Positions 9,621 through 18,897 are shown, counted from the first letter of the stretch. The stretch is 64,000 bases of DNA from Lichenicola cladoniae (GCF_013201075.1 NZ_CP053708.1:2299501-2363500); one strand, 5' to 3'. Notes: a model not told the origin generated them from the sequence alone. A program made the numbers and translations.

Positions 9621-10885
9621 CTCCTGCCCAGATAGTGCTTGAGCACAGCGACGGCGCGAGCCGGCAGACCCATGCGTGCGACCGCGTCGACGGCAACCAG
9701 CGGCACCTGGATGTCGGTCACACCGGCACCGGAGATGGTGATCAGCCCAACCTGCTGGCCCTTGGCGATCGGGGCCGTGACCGGCGACTGGTAGTCGAGC
9801 GCCACTTTGACCCGGTTCTGCCAGCCGTGCGGCACGGTAAGCACAAGATCGGCGGCGGCGCAGGCGGTGACGGACGGTAGCAGCCCGAGCCAGACGGGAA
9901 CGGTCTGCAGGACCTGTCCGCGTGACAACACACGCGCATTCTCGAAGTTGGCAAATGCCCAGTTCAGCAGCCTCGCACCCTCGGAGGCCCGGGCTTTTGA
10001 CGAAGGAAGGCCGTTGACGACAAGGGTGATGCGGCGGCCACCCCGATCCGAACTGGCGCACAGACCAAAGCCACCGGCGTCGGTGTGGCCGGTCTTGAGC
10101 CCGTCGGCCAGGCCCTTGTCGACCAGGACGTTTCGGTTACCCTGGTTGATGTTGTTGAACTTGTAATCCTTCTCGGAAAAGAAGTGGTAGTCGTCCGGGA
10201 AGTCGGCGATCAGCCGGTGCGCCAGCGTCGCCACGTCGCGCGCCGACATGAAATGGTCCGGGTCCGGCCAGCCGGTGACGTTGCGGAACTGCGAGTTGGT
10301 CAGTCCGATGGTTTTCGCCTTTGCGTTCATCAACGCGACGAACTGCTCCTCCGAACCGGCAATGCCTTCGGCCAGCACGATGCAGGCATCGTTGCCCGAC
10401 TGGATCAGCATGCCGCGGATCAGGTCGGAGACCGCTATCTGGCTACCGAGCGGCACGAACATCTTCGAGCCCTGCATCCGCCAGGCCTTCTCGCTGACCG
10501 GCAGCATCTGGTCGAGATGCAGCCGACCTTCCTTCAGCATGCCGAAGACGATGTAGGCGGTCATCATCTTGGTCAGCGACGACGGCGGCATGCGCTCGTC
10601 GGCGGCCTTCTGCAGCAGGACCGTGCCGGTCTGGAAATCAACCGCGAACGCCCAGCGAGCCTCGGTATCCAACGGGCCGACGGGCGTTTCCGCCGGTGAG
10701 CCCGCACCGGCCTGTGCGGTGCCATCGGTCGCGGACGAGTCGTCGTCGGAATCGGGCGTCGGCTTGGATGCGGGATGGGCGGGCACCGGGTGGCGCGGTC
10801 GCGCCAGCGCCCCGAAACCGGATGCAAGCGACGACGAGACCACGATGCTTCCGGCACCGCTCAGCAAAATCCTTCTGCTAGGCAC
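9617..10885 (-). CDS. dacC: D-alanyl-D-alanine carboxypeptidase (PBP5/6 family)
   Basis: This 422-residue serine-type D-Ala-D-Ala carboxypeptidase trims peptidoglycan pentapeptides in the periplasm. The active-site motifs are SLTK (103-106), SGN in QSGNDACIV, and KTG in LKTGHTD; a PBP5-type C-terminal beta domain follows. The N-terminus has a signal-like segment that includes an arginine pair (SRRILL). Residues 30-75 form a Pro/Ser/Asp-rich linker before the catalytic domain. It lies 8 bases after rlpA and overlaps tmk, so wall remodelling and replication genes share a transcript here. The dac paralogue letter is a guess. Confidence 0.93.
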   Translation of the reverse strand: MPSRRILLSGAGSIVVSSSLASGFGALARPRHPVPAHPASKPTPDSDDDSSATDGTAQAGAGSPAETPVGPLDTEARWAFAVDFQTGTVLLQKAADERMPPSSLTKMMTAYIVFGMLKEGRLHLDQMLPVSEKAWRMQGSKMFVPLGSQIAVSDLIRGMLIQSGNDACIVLAEGIAGSEEQFVALMNAKAKTIGLTNSQFRNVTGWPDPDHFMSARDVATLAHRLIADFPDDYHFFSEKDYKFNNINQGNRNVLVDKGLADGLKTGHTDAGGFGLCASSDRGGRRITLVVNGLPSSKARASEGARLLNWAFANFENARVLSRGQVLQTVPVWLGLLPSVTACAAADLVLTVPHGWQNRVKVALDYQSPVTAPIAKGQQVGLITISGAGVTDIQVPLVAVDAVARMGLPARAVAVLKHYLGRS

Positions 10886-10893
10886 GTTGATCC

Positions 10894-11775
10894 CTATTCG
10901 ACGATGATGTGCGCACCGGTTACCCCGGCGCGGCGGGCTTGGTCCAGAGCCGCATCCGCATCCGACGTACGCTGGAACGGGCCGACACGCACGCTATAGA
11001 TGATCTGCCGCCCCTGGCCGTCGCTCCGTACAGAGCCGCCGATGCTGGCGCCGATCTGGTCGGCGTAGCTGCGCTGGTTGAACTGCCCGGCGTCGATCCA
11101 CAACGCGCCCGGCTCGGGTCTTGCCTGCTGCAGGCGCGGCGGCAGCTTGTCCGGCACACGCGCCTCATCCGTCGTAGGAGCGTAGCCGTGCCCTGGAACC
11201 GGAGCCTGCATGGCGGGCGCCGACGAGCCCGGAGCACCCAGCATTTGTTCCTGGACGCCCTCGACCGGTGCGGTGGCGATGTCGAGATGCGGGCCGGATG
11301 GAGACTGCTCCGCCAGACGGCGGCTGAGCCCGGCATCCATCTCGAGATCGACGCGGGTCGTGGCTCCGGGCTGGATGTCAAGCAGGCGCGCGGCGCCTTG
11401 GGTCAGGGCCAGCAACCTGCCCTGTGCGCCCGGTCCGCGATCGTTGACCCGGACCAGGATCGACCGGCCGTTCTCCAGGTTGGTCACCCGCAAGACCGAC
11501 GGGAGTTGCAGCGTCTGGTGCGCGGCGGCAACCGCCGAGGCATCGTAGGCTTCGCCGTTCGCGGTCAGAGCCTGCGGACGAGACTGCTCGACGATGGCCA
11601 GGCCGGTGGCGTGGTACTCGAGTTGTTCCTTCGGGTAGAACCAGGTTCCGCCTCCGCCCTGCCAGGGCGAGCCCACCACGTAATGAGGCGCAGGAACCGG
11701 CGCGGCCGGGTTGATCTTGCGCTGGCAGCCGGCGATGGCGAGAACCAAGGCCAGTGCCGCGACGGGCTTTCTCAC
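10894..11775 (-). CDS. rlpA: RlpA-like septal lipoprotein with SPOR domain
   Basis: This is a 293-residue lipoprotein. A GTG start at 11775 gives a short signal peptide with lipobox LAIAGC (Cys17). The double-psi beta-barrel RlpA domain follows (YHATGLAIVEQ, RVNDRGPG), and the last 80 or so residues form a SPOR domain that binds denuded septal glycan. Characterised relatives are lytic transglycosylases acting at the septum. Its GTG overlaps the stop of the MltB gene (GTGA), so the two wall lytic enzymes are translationally coupled. The middle (about residues 160-215) is Pro/Ala-rich linker. Confidence 0.9.
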   Translation of the reverse strand: MRKPVAALALVLAIAGCQRKINPAAPVPAPHYVVGSPWQGGGGTWFYPKEQLEYHATGLAIVEQSRPQALTANGEAYDASAVAAAHQTLQLPSVLRVTNLENGRSILVRVNDRGPGAQGRLLALTQGAARLLDIQPGATTRVDLEMDAGLSRRLAEQSPSGPHLDIATAPVEGVQEQMLGAPGSSAPAMQAPVPGHGYAPTTDEARVPDKLPPRLQQARPEPGALWIDAGQFNQRSYADQIGASIGGSVRSDGQGRQIIYSVRVGPFQRTSDADAALDQARRAGVTGAHIIVE

Positions 11776-12788
11776 GCGGCGGCGTTGCCGATAAGGCCGA
11801 CCGCCAATGCATAGAAATCCGATGGGTTGTAGCGCCTGATCACGTTGAAATTGGCATAGATCATGAACGCGTCGCCGCCCGCACCGTCCGGCAGGAGCAA
11901 GGCGCCATCGACATCCTGCCGCGAAAACCGCGAACCGTCGCTCCGCCGAACGCCGGCCTGATCCCAGCGCGCCAGCGGACGCATCGACTGGCGACCGGCG
12001 CTGGACGGGTCGATCTGCCGGGTCAGGGTGACGGCCTGACCCCATGGCTCGCCGGCGACCCAGCCGCTCTTGCCGAGATAGTTGGCAATCGAGGCGAACA
12101 CGTCGGCGCGGTTGGTCCAGATGTCGCGATGGCCATCGCCGGTATAGTCGACCGCGAACCGGACATAGGAACTCGGCATGAATTGCGGCTGCCCCATCGC
12201 GCCGGCATAGCTTCCGAGCATCCGGGCCGGCGCCACGTCGCCATTGCCCAGGATACGGAGTGCGTTCATCAGCTCGGCGCGGAAGAAGCTGGCCCGGCGC
12301 CCGTCATAGGCCAGCGTCGCGAGTGCATCTACGACATTGAAGGAGCCGATTCGCGTGCCGAAGTTGGACTCCAGCCCCCAGATACCGACGACGATTCGCG
12401 GATCGACCCGGTAGCGCTGCCAGATATCGGTGAGCAGCGTCAGGTTTGCCTGATAGCCGGTGCGCGCCCCTTGCGTCTTCTGGGTTGAGATGACCCGGGT
12501 CCGGTACTGCGCCCAGGTCAAGGTGAACTCGGGCTGATGTCTGTCGAGTTCCAGCACCCGGGCGTTCGGGGCCTGCAACGAGAGCGCCTGGTCGAGAATC
12601 GACGACGGAACGCCATGGCTGCCGGCTTCGGCACGAACGCCTGCCAGGAAGCCCGCGTAGGATCCGGAAGCCTGGCGAACCGGCGCACGGGTGCGTCCGA
12701 AGGCTCCGGAACAGACCGAAACGGCCCCTGCGGAGAACATTGCTGTTGTAAGGGCACGGCGTGTTGTCATCGCTGGAATCTGTGCCAC
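11772..12788 (-). CDS. mltB: MltB-type lytic murein transglycosylase
   Basis: This protein of about 338 residues is an SLT-2 (MltB) family lytic transglycosylase. The catalytic glutamate lies in WGLESNFG, and GAMGQPQFMPSSY is the family signature; DIWTNRADVFASIANYL is also typical. The N-terminus has an arginine pair followed by a hydrophobic stretch (TTRRALTTAMFSAGAVSV), consistent with export, possibly by Tat. A GTG at 12788 or an ATG six codons downstream (12770) could be the start. It is the first gene of the coupled mltB-rlpA-dac series. Confidence 0.92.
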   Translation of the reverse strand: MAQIPAMTTRRALTTAMFSAGAVSVCSGAFGRTRAPVRQASGSYAGFLAGVRAEAGSHGVPSSILDQALSLQAPNARVLELDRHQPEFTLTWAQYRTRVISTQKTQGARTGYQANLTLLTDIWQRYRVDPRIVVGIWGLESNFGTRIGSFNVVDALATLAYDGRRASFFRAELMNALRILGNGDVAPARMLGSYAGAMGQPQFMPSSYVRFAVDYTGDGHRDIWTNRADVFASIANYLGKSGWVAGEPWGQAVTLTRQIDPSSAGRQSMRPLARWDQAGVRRSDGSRFSRQDVDGALLLPDGAGGDAFMIYANFNVIRRYNPSDFYALAVGLIGNAAA

Positions 12789-12848
12789 ACGCGTCGGTGA
12801 TACACAACGATCTCGACCGAAACGGCGCCTGATGACACGGCAATCGCC

Positions 12849-13316
12849 TTAGGGTGCAGGCTGACGGCCTTCCCTCGCTCCGCAGAGCAGATAGTGGAGG
12901 AACGGGCTCATGTTGGAGGCAATGACGTCCGCATTGACCGAGAGATACCAGGTCGTCACGAAGGAGGCGTTGGGGTTGCGGCCTTCCAGTGCGCCATCGT
13001 CGAAGGAATGACGGATCGGATCCGGGCCGGCGACCGCAACGTCAGGATACTCGGCCCGGTACCAGTCGGTATCGAACAGCAACGACATCGGCTCTATGAT
13101 GCTGCCGGTCCGGCTAATAGAGCCGGTGCTGACTGGATCGACGAACGCATTGGGCTGGGGCTTGCCGATGGTCGGGGCCGATGTCGCGACCCGGGTCGGC
13201 GGGAGTGCGGAAACAGGCGCGTGCCTGGTCCGAAAGACATTGGTATCGTCCGGTCTGGCGGCGGTGGTTACGGATGGAGAACCGATCGGCCGACCTGCCG
13301 TCATCGGGGCCCGCAC
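12849..13316 (-). CDS. Small protein with two glycosyltransferase-associated YPDV repeats
   Basis: This is a 155-residue protein of unknown function. Residues 1-75 are Pro/Thr/Arg-rich and probably disordered. The second half holds two copies of a repeat of about 37 residues, with the pattern FDxxWYxxxYPDVA..G.DP..H....G..EGR.P. The first copy is FDTDWYRAEYPDVAVAG... and the second starts TTWYLSVNADV and ends EGRQPAP. In other bacteria such repeats are fused to large glycosyltransferases and capsule-synthesis proteins; here they stand alone. Start choice (GTG 13316 or ATG 13304) is uncertain. It is divergent from the AsmA gene. Confidence 0.7.
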   Translation of the reverse strand: MRAPMTAGRPIGSPSVTTAARPDDTNVFRTRHAPVSALPPTRVATSAPTIGKPQPNAFVDPVSTGSISRTGSIIEPMSLLFDTDWYRAEYPDVAVAGPDPIRHSFDDGALEGRNPNASFVTTWYLSVNADVIASNMSPFLHYLLCGAREGRQPAP

Positions 13317-13512
13317 CGCACGAATCGCTCTTCCGGCGGCTTTTTATTGCCGTGGTCGAGTGATCGTTCTTGTCGGTGGCCAATGGTCGTATTCCGGAAC
13401 CGGTGCTTCCGAAGCTAACCGATCGATGCGGCGGCGTCAGCCCCGATCCACGCCCGGCCCGCAACCAGCTTGATCAGGATGCGTTCCCGGACTTCAAGAG
13501 GTGGAGCAGCCA

Positions 13513-15549
13513 GTGGCGAACGCAGCGCGACGCAAGGGCGGAGTTCGACGGCACAAAGGCCTGATCGCGATCGGGACGTTCGCCGTCCTCCTGATCCTGG
13601 TGATCATCCTCTGGCAGTGGGACTGGTTCATCCCCTTGGTCGACCGCCAGGCATCCGCGGCGATCGGTCGCAAGGTTACGATCGAACATCTGCATGTACG
13701 GCTCGGTCGCGTGACGCGCATTATCGCCGATGACGTCAAGGTGGCCGGCACCGACCAATTTCCCAAGTCGCTGGCGACCGCGCAGCATCTCACTGTCAAT
13801 GTGGAGCTGCTCCCGCTGATCAGGCATCGGCAGATCGTCCTGCCGCTGATCGATCTGGACCATCCCACCATCGACGCGGAGGCGGCGCACGACGGCACCA
13901 ACAACTGGACGACGTCGGACAATTCGAACAGCAAGGCCGACAAGCCGAGTTCGTCACCACCGCTCCTCGGTATACTTCGTATCGAGGATGGTCACGTCCA
14001 TGTCGTGGACGCCAAGTTGAAGGCCAACTTCAATATCCAGGTCGCCACGACCGAAACGCCGGATCCCGACATTCGGCCGATCCCGGTTGATCAGGGCCAT
14101 ATCGTCGCGAATGCGACGGGAACCTATGCAGGCCAGCCGATCACCGGCCGCTTCGTCGGTGGCGCTATCCTGTCCTTGCGGGACAAGACCCGCCCCTACC
14201 CGATCGACCTGCGTGTCGCCAACGGGCCTACCCATGTCTCGCTCGTAGGCACGATAGAGCAGCCGCTGACGTTCGGCGGCGCGAAGGTGAAGCTGCTGTT
14301 CGCGGGTCCCGACATGTCGCTGCTCTATCCGCTGACCGGTGTGCCGATCCCGCAGACGCCTGCATACAAGGTCGCCGGAAACCTCGATTACAGCCGCGAG
14401 CGGATCGCGTTTCGCGAGTTCACGGGACAGGTCGGCTCCAGCGACCTGAACGGCACCATCACGGTCGTTCCCGCCAAGATCCCGACGATCGATGCCAACC
14501 TGAATTCCCACAACGTCGATCTGGAGGATTTGGGCGGGTTCATTGGCGCGGATCCCGGCCACGGAGCGAAAACGCCTGCCTCCACGCCGAAAACACCCGA
14601 TGCGCATCCTGCCTCGACAGGCGATGTACTGCCGAACACCCCGATCAACATGCCAAAGGTGCGCGCGGCCAACATCCACCTCGTCTACAAGGGGGATCAC
14701 ATCAAGAACCGGAGTATCCCACTCGATAATATCGTCGCACGCCTGAATATCGAGAACGGCGTGATCGATCTCAAGCAGCTTGATTTCAAGGTCGGCACCG
14801 GCACGATCTTCAGCAGTGCGACGCTGGATCCGGTCGGATCCTCCCTCAAGACCCGTGCCCATGTCGATTTCCACCGGATCGATCTGTCACGGCTTCTGCA
14901 GGCGACCCACACCTTTCATGGTCAGGGCATTATCGGTGGGCGTGCCGATATCACCACACGCGGCAGCTCGTTCGCGGACATGCTTGGAAACGGCGACGGC
15001 GGCATCTCGCTCGTCATGAGTGGCGGCGGCGACATCAGCGCGTTGCTGCCGGACATCGCCGGCCTCGAATTCGGCAATGCACTGCTGTCGGCACTCGGAA
15101 TGCCAAACCGGGCGCAGGTGCAATGCTTTGTCATGGACATGCCTTTGAAGAACGGAATCCTGTCCACGAACTCGTTCCTGTTGCAGACCACGGAAGCCCG
15201 GTCGATCGGTCGCGGAACAGTGGATTTCAAGAACCAGACACTGGACTACAGCCTGACAACCCGCTCGTCGCATTTCAGCGTCGGCTCCCTGCCCGGCCCG
15301 ATCAACATCACCGGCAAGCTGGGCAAGCCGGCGATCAGGCCGGGCGCCGAGGTTGTCGCCCGGGCCGGCGCCGCGGCCGGGCTGGGTGTGGTGCTGGCTC
15401 CGCTGGCGTTGCTTCCGACGATCCAGTTCGGCGTTGGGGAGACTGGTGCCTGCCAGTCGGCTCTGGAGGACATGAAGACGCATCCCGCGTCGCCGCCGAT
15501 GCGTAATTCGGCCACTCCGCCGACCCGGACCAAACACCGTTCACACTGA
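13513..15549 (+). CDS. AsmA family protein
   Basis: This AsmA-like protein of about 678 residues has a cytoplasmic basic N-terminus, one membrane anchor at about residues 16-35 and a long periplasmic region. AsmA-family signatures include DRQASAAIGRKVTIEHLHV near the anchor and the C-terminal block with DFKNQTLDYSL, where AsmA proteins resemble bridge-like lipid-transfer proteins. The family is linked to outer-membrane phospholipid homeostasis. A GTG at 13513 is preferred because GGAG lies six bases upstream; a GTG at 13501 is possible. The C-terminal tail is Pro/Thr-rich. Confidence 0.85.
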   Translation: MANAARRKGGVRRHKGLIAIGTFAVLLILVIILWQWDWFIPLVDRQASAAIGRKVTIEHLHVRLGRVTRIIADDVKVAGTDQFPKSLATAQHLTVNVELLPLIRHRQIVLPLIDLDHPTIDAEAAHDGTNNWTTSDNSNSKADKPSSSPPLLGILRIEDGHVHVVDAKLKANFNIQVATTETPDPDIRPIPVDQGHIVANATGTYAGQPITGRFVGGAILSLRDKTRPYPIDLRVANGPTHVSLVGTIEQPLTFGGAKVKLLFAGPDMSLLYPLTGVPIPQTPAYKVAGNLDYSRERIAFREFTGQVGSSDLNGTITVVPAKIPTIDANLNSHNVDLEDLGGFIGADPGHGAKTPASTPKTPDAHPASTGDVLPNTPINMPKVRAANIHLVYKGDHIKNRSIPLDNIVARLNIENGVIDLKQLDFKVGTGTIFSSATLDPVGSSLKTRAHVDFHRIDLSRLLQATHTFHGQGIIGGRADITTRGSSFADMLGNGDGGISLVMSGGGDISALLPDIAGLEFGNALLSALGMPNRAQVQCFVMDMPLKNGILSTNSFLLQTTEARSIGRGTVDFKNQTLDYSLTTRSSHFSVGSLPGPINITGKLGKPAIRPGAEVVARAGAAAGLGVVLAPLALLPTIQFGVGETGACQSALEDMKTHPASPPMRNSATPPTRTKHRSH

Positions 15550-15736
15550 TGTCAAGGCGCGCGCGATCGGGTCGCCTCTCTAAATAAGGAGGTGACGCGG
15601 CACGGCACGAGCGATATGCCACCGCACCCGGGGTCGTCCACCGGGCACGGCAGGCTCGTCAACCCGCCACGTGTCGCCGGAGAAACCGCGCTTGCCAACG
15701 CCTCGCCCGCTCACGACCACCCGGATCGACTGAGGC

Positions 15737-16315
15737 GTGTTCTCGCTTTCAGTGACTGCGCTGTTCAAATCGGCTGGCGTTCATCCGCTCCTCCAGGCCC
15801 TGGCCATCATCCTGGGCACGTTCATCCTGGAGGATGCCGCGACCGTCCTGGCGGCGATGCAGGTACAGGATGGCCGGATCAACTGGGTCGTCGCCCTGGG
15901 TGCCCTCTATATGGGCATCATTCTCGGCGATCTCGGGCTTTACGGAATCGGGCGGCTGGCCGCGCGCTGGAGCTGGGCACGGCGCTTCCTGCCAGAGCAG
16001 CGCCGCATCAAGGGACGCGCCTGGATCGAGGAGCGGGTGTTTCGCGTGGTCTTCATCAGCCGGTTCATCCCGGGCGCGCGGTTGCCGACCTACACGACCT
16101 GCGGCTATCTGAAGGCAAGCTTCCGGCGTTTCGCGGTGGCTGCGATCCTGGCGACCTCGGTCTGGACGACGTTGCTGTTCATCGTCTCGCGCCATGTCGG
16201 CCAGTTCCTGATCGACCATCTTGGGGCCTGGCGCTGGGCCGGCGCTGCCGTCTTCGCGGTCGCGATCGTGCTGATCGGTCGCATTGCGGTGCGGCTGCAG
16301 AAAGAGAGTGAATGA
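15737..16315 (+). CDS. DedA family membrane protein
   Basis: This 192-residue DedA/SNARE-associated-like protein is polytopic. It has the acidic membrane motif near FILEDAATV, GDLGLYGIG, and the signature RFIPGARLPTYTTCGYL, which carries the conserved arginines. DedA proteins are undecaprenyl-phosphate or phospholipid flippases needed for envelope homeostasis. The start is a GTG at 15737. The stop overlaps the ATG of the next gene (ATGA at 16312-16315), so the two products are translationally coupled and probably act together. An undecaprenyl-pyrophosphate phosphatase gene lies 1.7 kb downstream. Confidence 0.88.
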   Translation: MFSLSVTALFKSAGVHPLLQALAIILGTFILEDAATVLAAMQVQDGRINWVVALGALYMGIILGDLGLYGIGRLAARWSWARRFLPEQRRIKGRAWIEERVFRVVFISRFIPGARLPTYTTCGYLKASFRRFAVAAILATSVWTTLLFIVSRHVGQFLIDHLGAWRWAGAAVFAVAIVLIGRIAVRLQKESE

Positions 16316-17391
16316 CAGTCCTGGTAGCCACCCGCCCGACCGTCAGGGAGCGATCGATCTCGTCGTTCGAGTTCTGGCCGGGGTGGATCTTCTACACGCC
16401 GGTGGTGCTGTTCTGGATCCTGCTCGGTCTCCGTCATCGCAGCCTCACGCTTCCGACCGCAGCCAATCCGAGGGTCGAGACCGGTGGGTTGTGCGGCGAG
16501 CGCAAGAGCACTGTCCTGGACCAGGCCGGGCCGGAGGCGGCAGCCTGGATCGCACCCTACGTGGTTTTTCGGACGGGAAGCGACGATCTGGCACGAGCGC
16601 GCTCGGCATTGGATGGGAAGAGCCTCCGCCTGCCGCTGGTGGTGAAGCCCGACATCGGCTGCAACGGCACCGGCGTACGGCTAGTCGAAACCAACGAGGC
16701 ACTCGCCGAGAGCCTGGCAGCGTTTCCACGCGACACCGCCCTCGTGTTGCAGGAATTGGTGCCGTTCGATGGCGAGGCTGGGATATTCTACATCCGGCCC
16801 CCGGGCGCCCTGACCGGACATATCAGTTCGCTGACGCTGAAACAGGCGCCCATCCTGCTCGGCGACGGGCAGTCCAGCATTCGCGAGCTGATCATGGCCG
16901 ACGAGCGGTCCGGCCAGATCCCGGAAATCTATATGCCGCGCCTGAACGGGCGCCTTGACGATGTGCTGGCGGCGGGCGAGCGGTTCCGCCTGGTGTTCGC
17001 GGGCAACCACTGCAAGGGGTCGATCTTCAGCGATGGGAGCCGCGACATCACGCGGGCATTGACCACGCGCGTCGATGCGATCATGCGCGACATCCCCGAC
17101 TTCCATTTCGGACGGCTGGATGTGCGGTTCGAGAGCCAGGCCGCCCTGCGGGCCGGCGAAGGGTTCCGGATCATCGAGGTCAACGGCGTCGGATCGGAAG
17201 CAACCCACATCTGGGATCGGGCAACCCGGCTGCGCACCGCCTATCTGGACCAGTTCAGGCATTATAACATGGCGTTCGAGATCGGTGCGGAGATGCGACG
17301 GCGCGGTGCGAAGCCCAGCAGCATCCGCGAGCTTTTCTCCTACTGGAGGCTGCAGCGCCGGCTGATGTCGTCTTATCCGCTGAACGACTGA
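16312..17391 (+). CDS. ATP-grasp-like protein coupled to DedA
   Basis: This 359-residue protein looks like an ATP-grasp ligase of the D-alanine--D-alanine ligase type. Visible elements are PLVVKPDIGCNGTGV (nucleotide-binding loop, near 110-124), LVLQELVPFDGEAGIFYI, and the metal/active-site end FRIIEVNGVGSEATHIWD. The N-terminus has a single hydrophobic segment (about residues 22-40), so it may be membrane associated. Substrate is unknown. The 4-base overlap with the DedA gene suggests a joint task, perhaps modification of a lipid-linked substrate; that is inference. Confidence 0.75.
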   Translation: MTVLVATRPTVRERSISSFEFWPGWIFYTPVVLFWILLGLRHRSLTLPTAANPRVETGGLCGERKSTVLDQAGPEAAAWIAPYVVFRTGSDDLARARSALDGKSLRLPLVVKPDIGCNGTGVRLVETNEALAESLAAFPRDTALVLQELVPFDGEAGIFYIRPPGALTGHISSLTLKQAPILLGDGQSSIRELIMADERSGQIPEIYMPRLNGRLDDVLAAGERFRLVFAGNHCKGSIFSDGSRDITRALTTRVDAIMRDIPDFHFGRLDVRFESQAALRAGEGFRIIEVNGVGSEATHIWDRATRLRTAYLDQFRHYNMAFEIGAEMRRRGAKPSSIRELFSYWRLQRRLMSSYPLND

Positions 17392-17398
17392 GTGGGCT

Positions 17399-17902
17399 TT
17401 AGCCGGGGCAATTGCTCGGCGCTCCACCGGAGCCGAAGATATACTGGCTGACCTGCTGTTCCAGGCTGACCATCTCACAGGTATCGGTGACCACCGCACC
17501 GGGTGCCAGCATGCGGCTCGACTTGCCGGCATCGACCATGAGTGAGTTCCCGGACGTCAGCGTGCTGCTGCCGATGGAGAGCTTGCTGTCGACCGGCAGC
17601 CTCAGGTCCTCGCCGATATGGAAATCCACCCTGGAGGTCATCGAACGGTTGTCGAGGGTGATCGCGGTCACGCTGCCGATCGGCACCCCTGCGAGCACCA
17701 CGTCGGCACCCGAGTGCAGCCCGTTCGAGGACAGGAAAGTGGCCGCCAGATCATAGCCGGCGTCACCCCTGTCGTGGTCGAGCGTCGTCGCAGCATAGCC
17801 GTAGAAGCCGATCGCGACGGCGAGCACGGCGGCACTGGCGGCCACGGACGCAAAGCCGCGTCGGGATATTTGCGGCCTGGCCGTTGTCATGGTCATGCCC
17901 AT
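17399..17902 (-). CDS. MlaD/MCE-domain protein
   Basis: This protein of about 167 residues has an N-terminal anchor preceded by SRRGFASV and one MCE (MlaD) domain, recognisable from GLHSGADVVLAGVPIGSVTAI. MlaD proteins form periplasmic rings that pass phospholipids between membranes together with an MlaEF ABC transporter. No mlaE, mlaF or mlaC gene lies nearby, so this is a solo copy. ATG codons at 17902, 17896 and 17890 are all possible starts. It is convergent with the ATP-grasp gene, with only seven bases between the stops, and divergent from uppP. Confidence 0.8.
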   Translation of the reverse strand: MGMTMTTARPQISRRGFASVAASAAVLAVAIGFYGYAATTLDHDRGDAGYDLAATFLSSNGLHSGADVVLAGVPIGSVTAITLDNRSMTSRVDFHIGEDLRLPVDSKLSIGSSTLTSGNSLMVDAGKSSRMLAPGAVVTDTCEMVSLEQQVSQYIFGSGGAPSNCPG

Positions 17903-18002
17903 GCCATACGAACCGAACGGATGCAGGTCAATCGCCGGTTGCTTGCGGCACGAGTGATTATGCTGCAACACGCTAGGCTTAGCTTCCGGCCAGGACTTTG
18001 AA

Positions 18003-18848
18003 ATGACGACCATCCAGGCGCTCATCATCGCATTGCTGCAAGGACTCACCGAGTTGTTCCCGGTGAGCAGCCTGGGTCATGCAGTGATCCTGCCGGCCCT
18101 GCTGCACTGGACCCTGGACGAGCGCTCGCTCACCTTCCTGCCGTTCCTGGTCATGCTGCATGTCGGCACGGCGGCGGCATTGCTGCTGTTCTTCTGGCGG
18201 GACTGGCTGGCATTGGCGAGGGGGGCGCTAGGCCTTGCGGACCCGCTGCATGTCCGCGAGAGCCGCCATATCCTGATGCTGATCGTGATCGCGACGATCC
18301 CGGCGGTCATTTTGGGCTATGCCTTCGACAGCCTCTTCCGCACCCTGTTCGGTACGCCGATGATTGCCGCGATGTTCCTTATCCTGAACGGCTTGATGCT
18401 GTTCCTGGGTGAACGGCTGCGTGCGCGGTCGAGCATGACGGGCGACCGGGCGATCGCCGATCTGACCATCGTCGATGCGGTGGTGATCGGATGCTGGCAG
18501 TGCGTCGCGTTCCTGCCGGGAATTTCCCGGTCCGGTGCCACGATCACCGGCGGCCTGTTGCGCGGCATCGACCACCAGGCCTCGGCTCGGTTCTCGTTCC
18601 TGATCGCGCTCCCGGTGATCTTCGCCGCAACCGCGTCCCAAGGACTGAAGCTGCATCACGCCCATCTGGGGTTCACCGATCTCCAGCCAGCCATCCTCGG
18701 CGCCATCGTGGCCGGGGTCACGGCATTCGCCAGCCTCGCGTTCCTCATGCGCTATTTCAGGAACCACGATAACTGGGCAATGGGACCGTTCGCGATCTAC
18801 AGCATCGTTGCCGGCGCCGGCAGCCTGTTGGCGCTCACGTTCCTCTGA
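18003..18848 (+). CDS. uppP: Undecaprenyl-diphosphatase
   Basis: This 281-residue polytopic enzyme (BacA/UppP) dephosphorylates undecaprenyl pyrophosphate to recycle the wall-glycan carrier lipid. The two catalytic signatures are present: LQGLTELFPVSSLGHAVI at about 12-29 and LPGISRSGATITGGLLRG around 176-193. AGGA lies nine bases before the ATG. It is divergent from the MlaD-domain gene and near the DedA gene, whose family includes undecaprenyl-phosphate flippases, so this neighbourhood concentrates carrier-lipid functions. Confidence 0.95.
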   Translation: MTTIQALIIALLQGLTELFPVSSLGHAVILPALLHWTLDERSLTFLPFLVMLHVGTAAALLLFFWRDWLALARGALGLADPLHVRESRHILMLIVIATIPAVILGYAFDSLFRTLFGTPMIAAMFLILNGLMLFLGERLRARSSMTGDRAIADLTIVDAVVIGCWQCVAFLPGISRSGATITGGLLRGIDHQASARFSFLIALPVIFAATASQGLKLHHAHLGFTDLQPAILGAIVAGVTAFASLAFLMRYFRNHDNWAMGPFAIYSIVAGAGSLLALTFL

Positions 18849-18897
18849 CGCCGCCACCGGGTTGCGGACGTCGATCCAGCATTGTCAGTGAGCCCGA

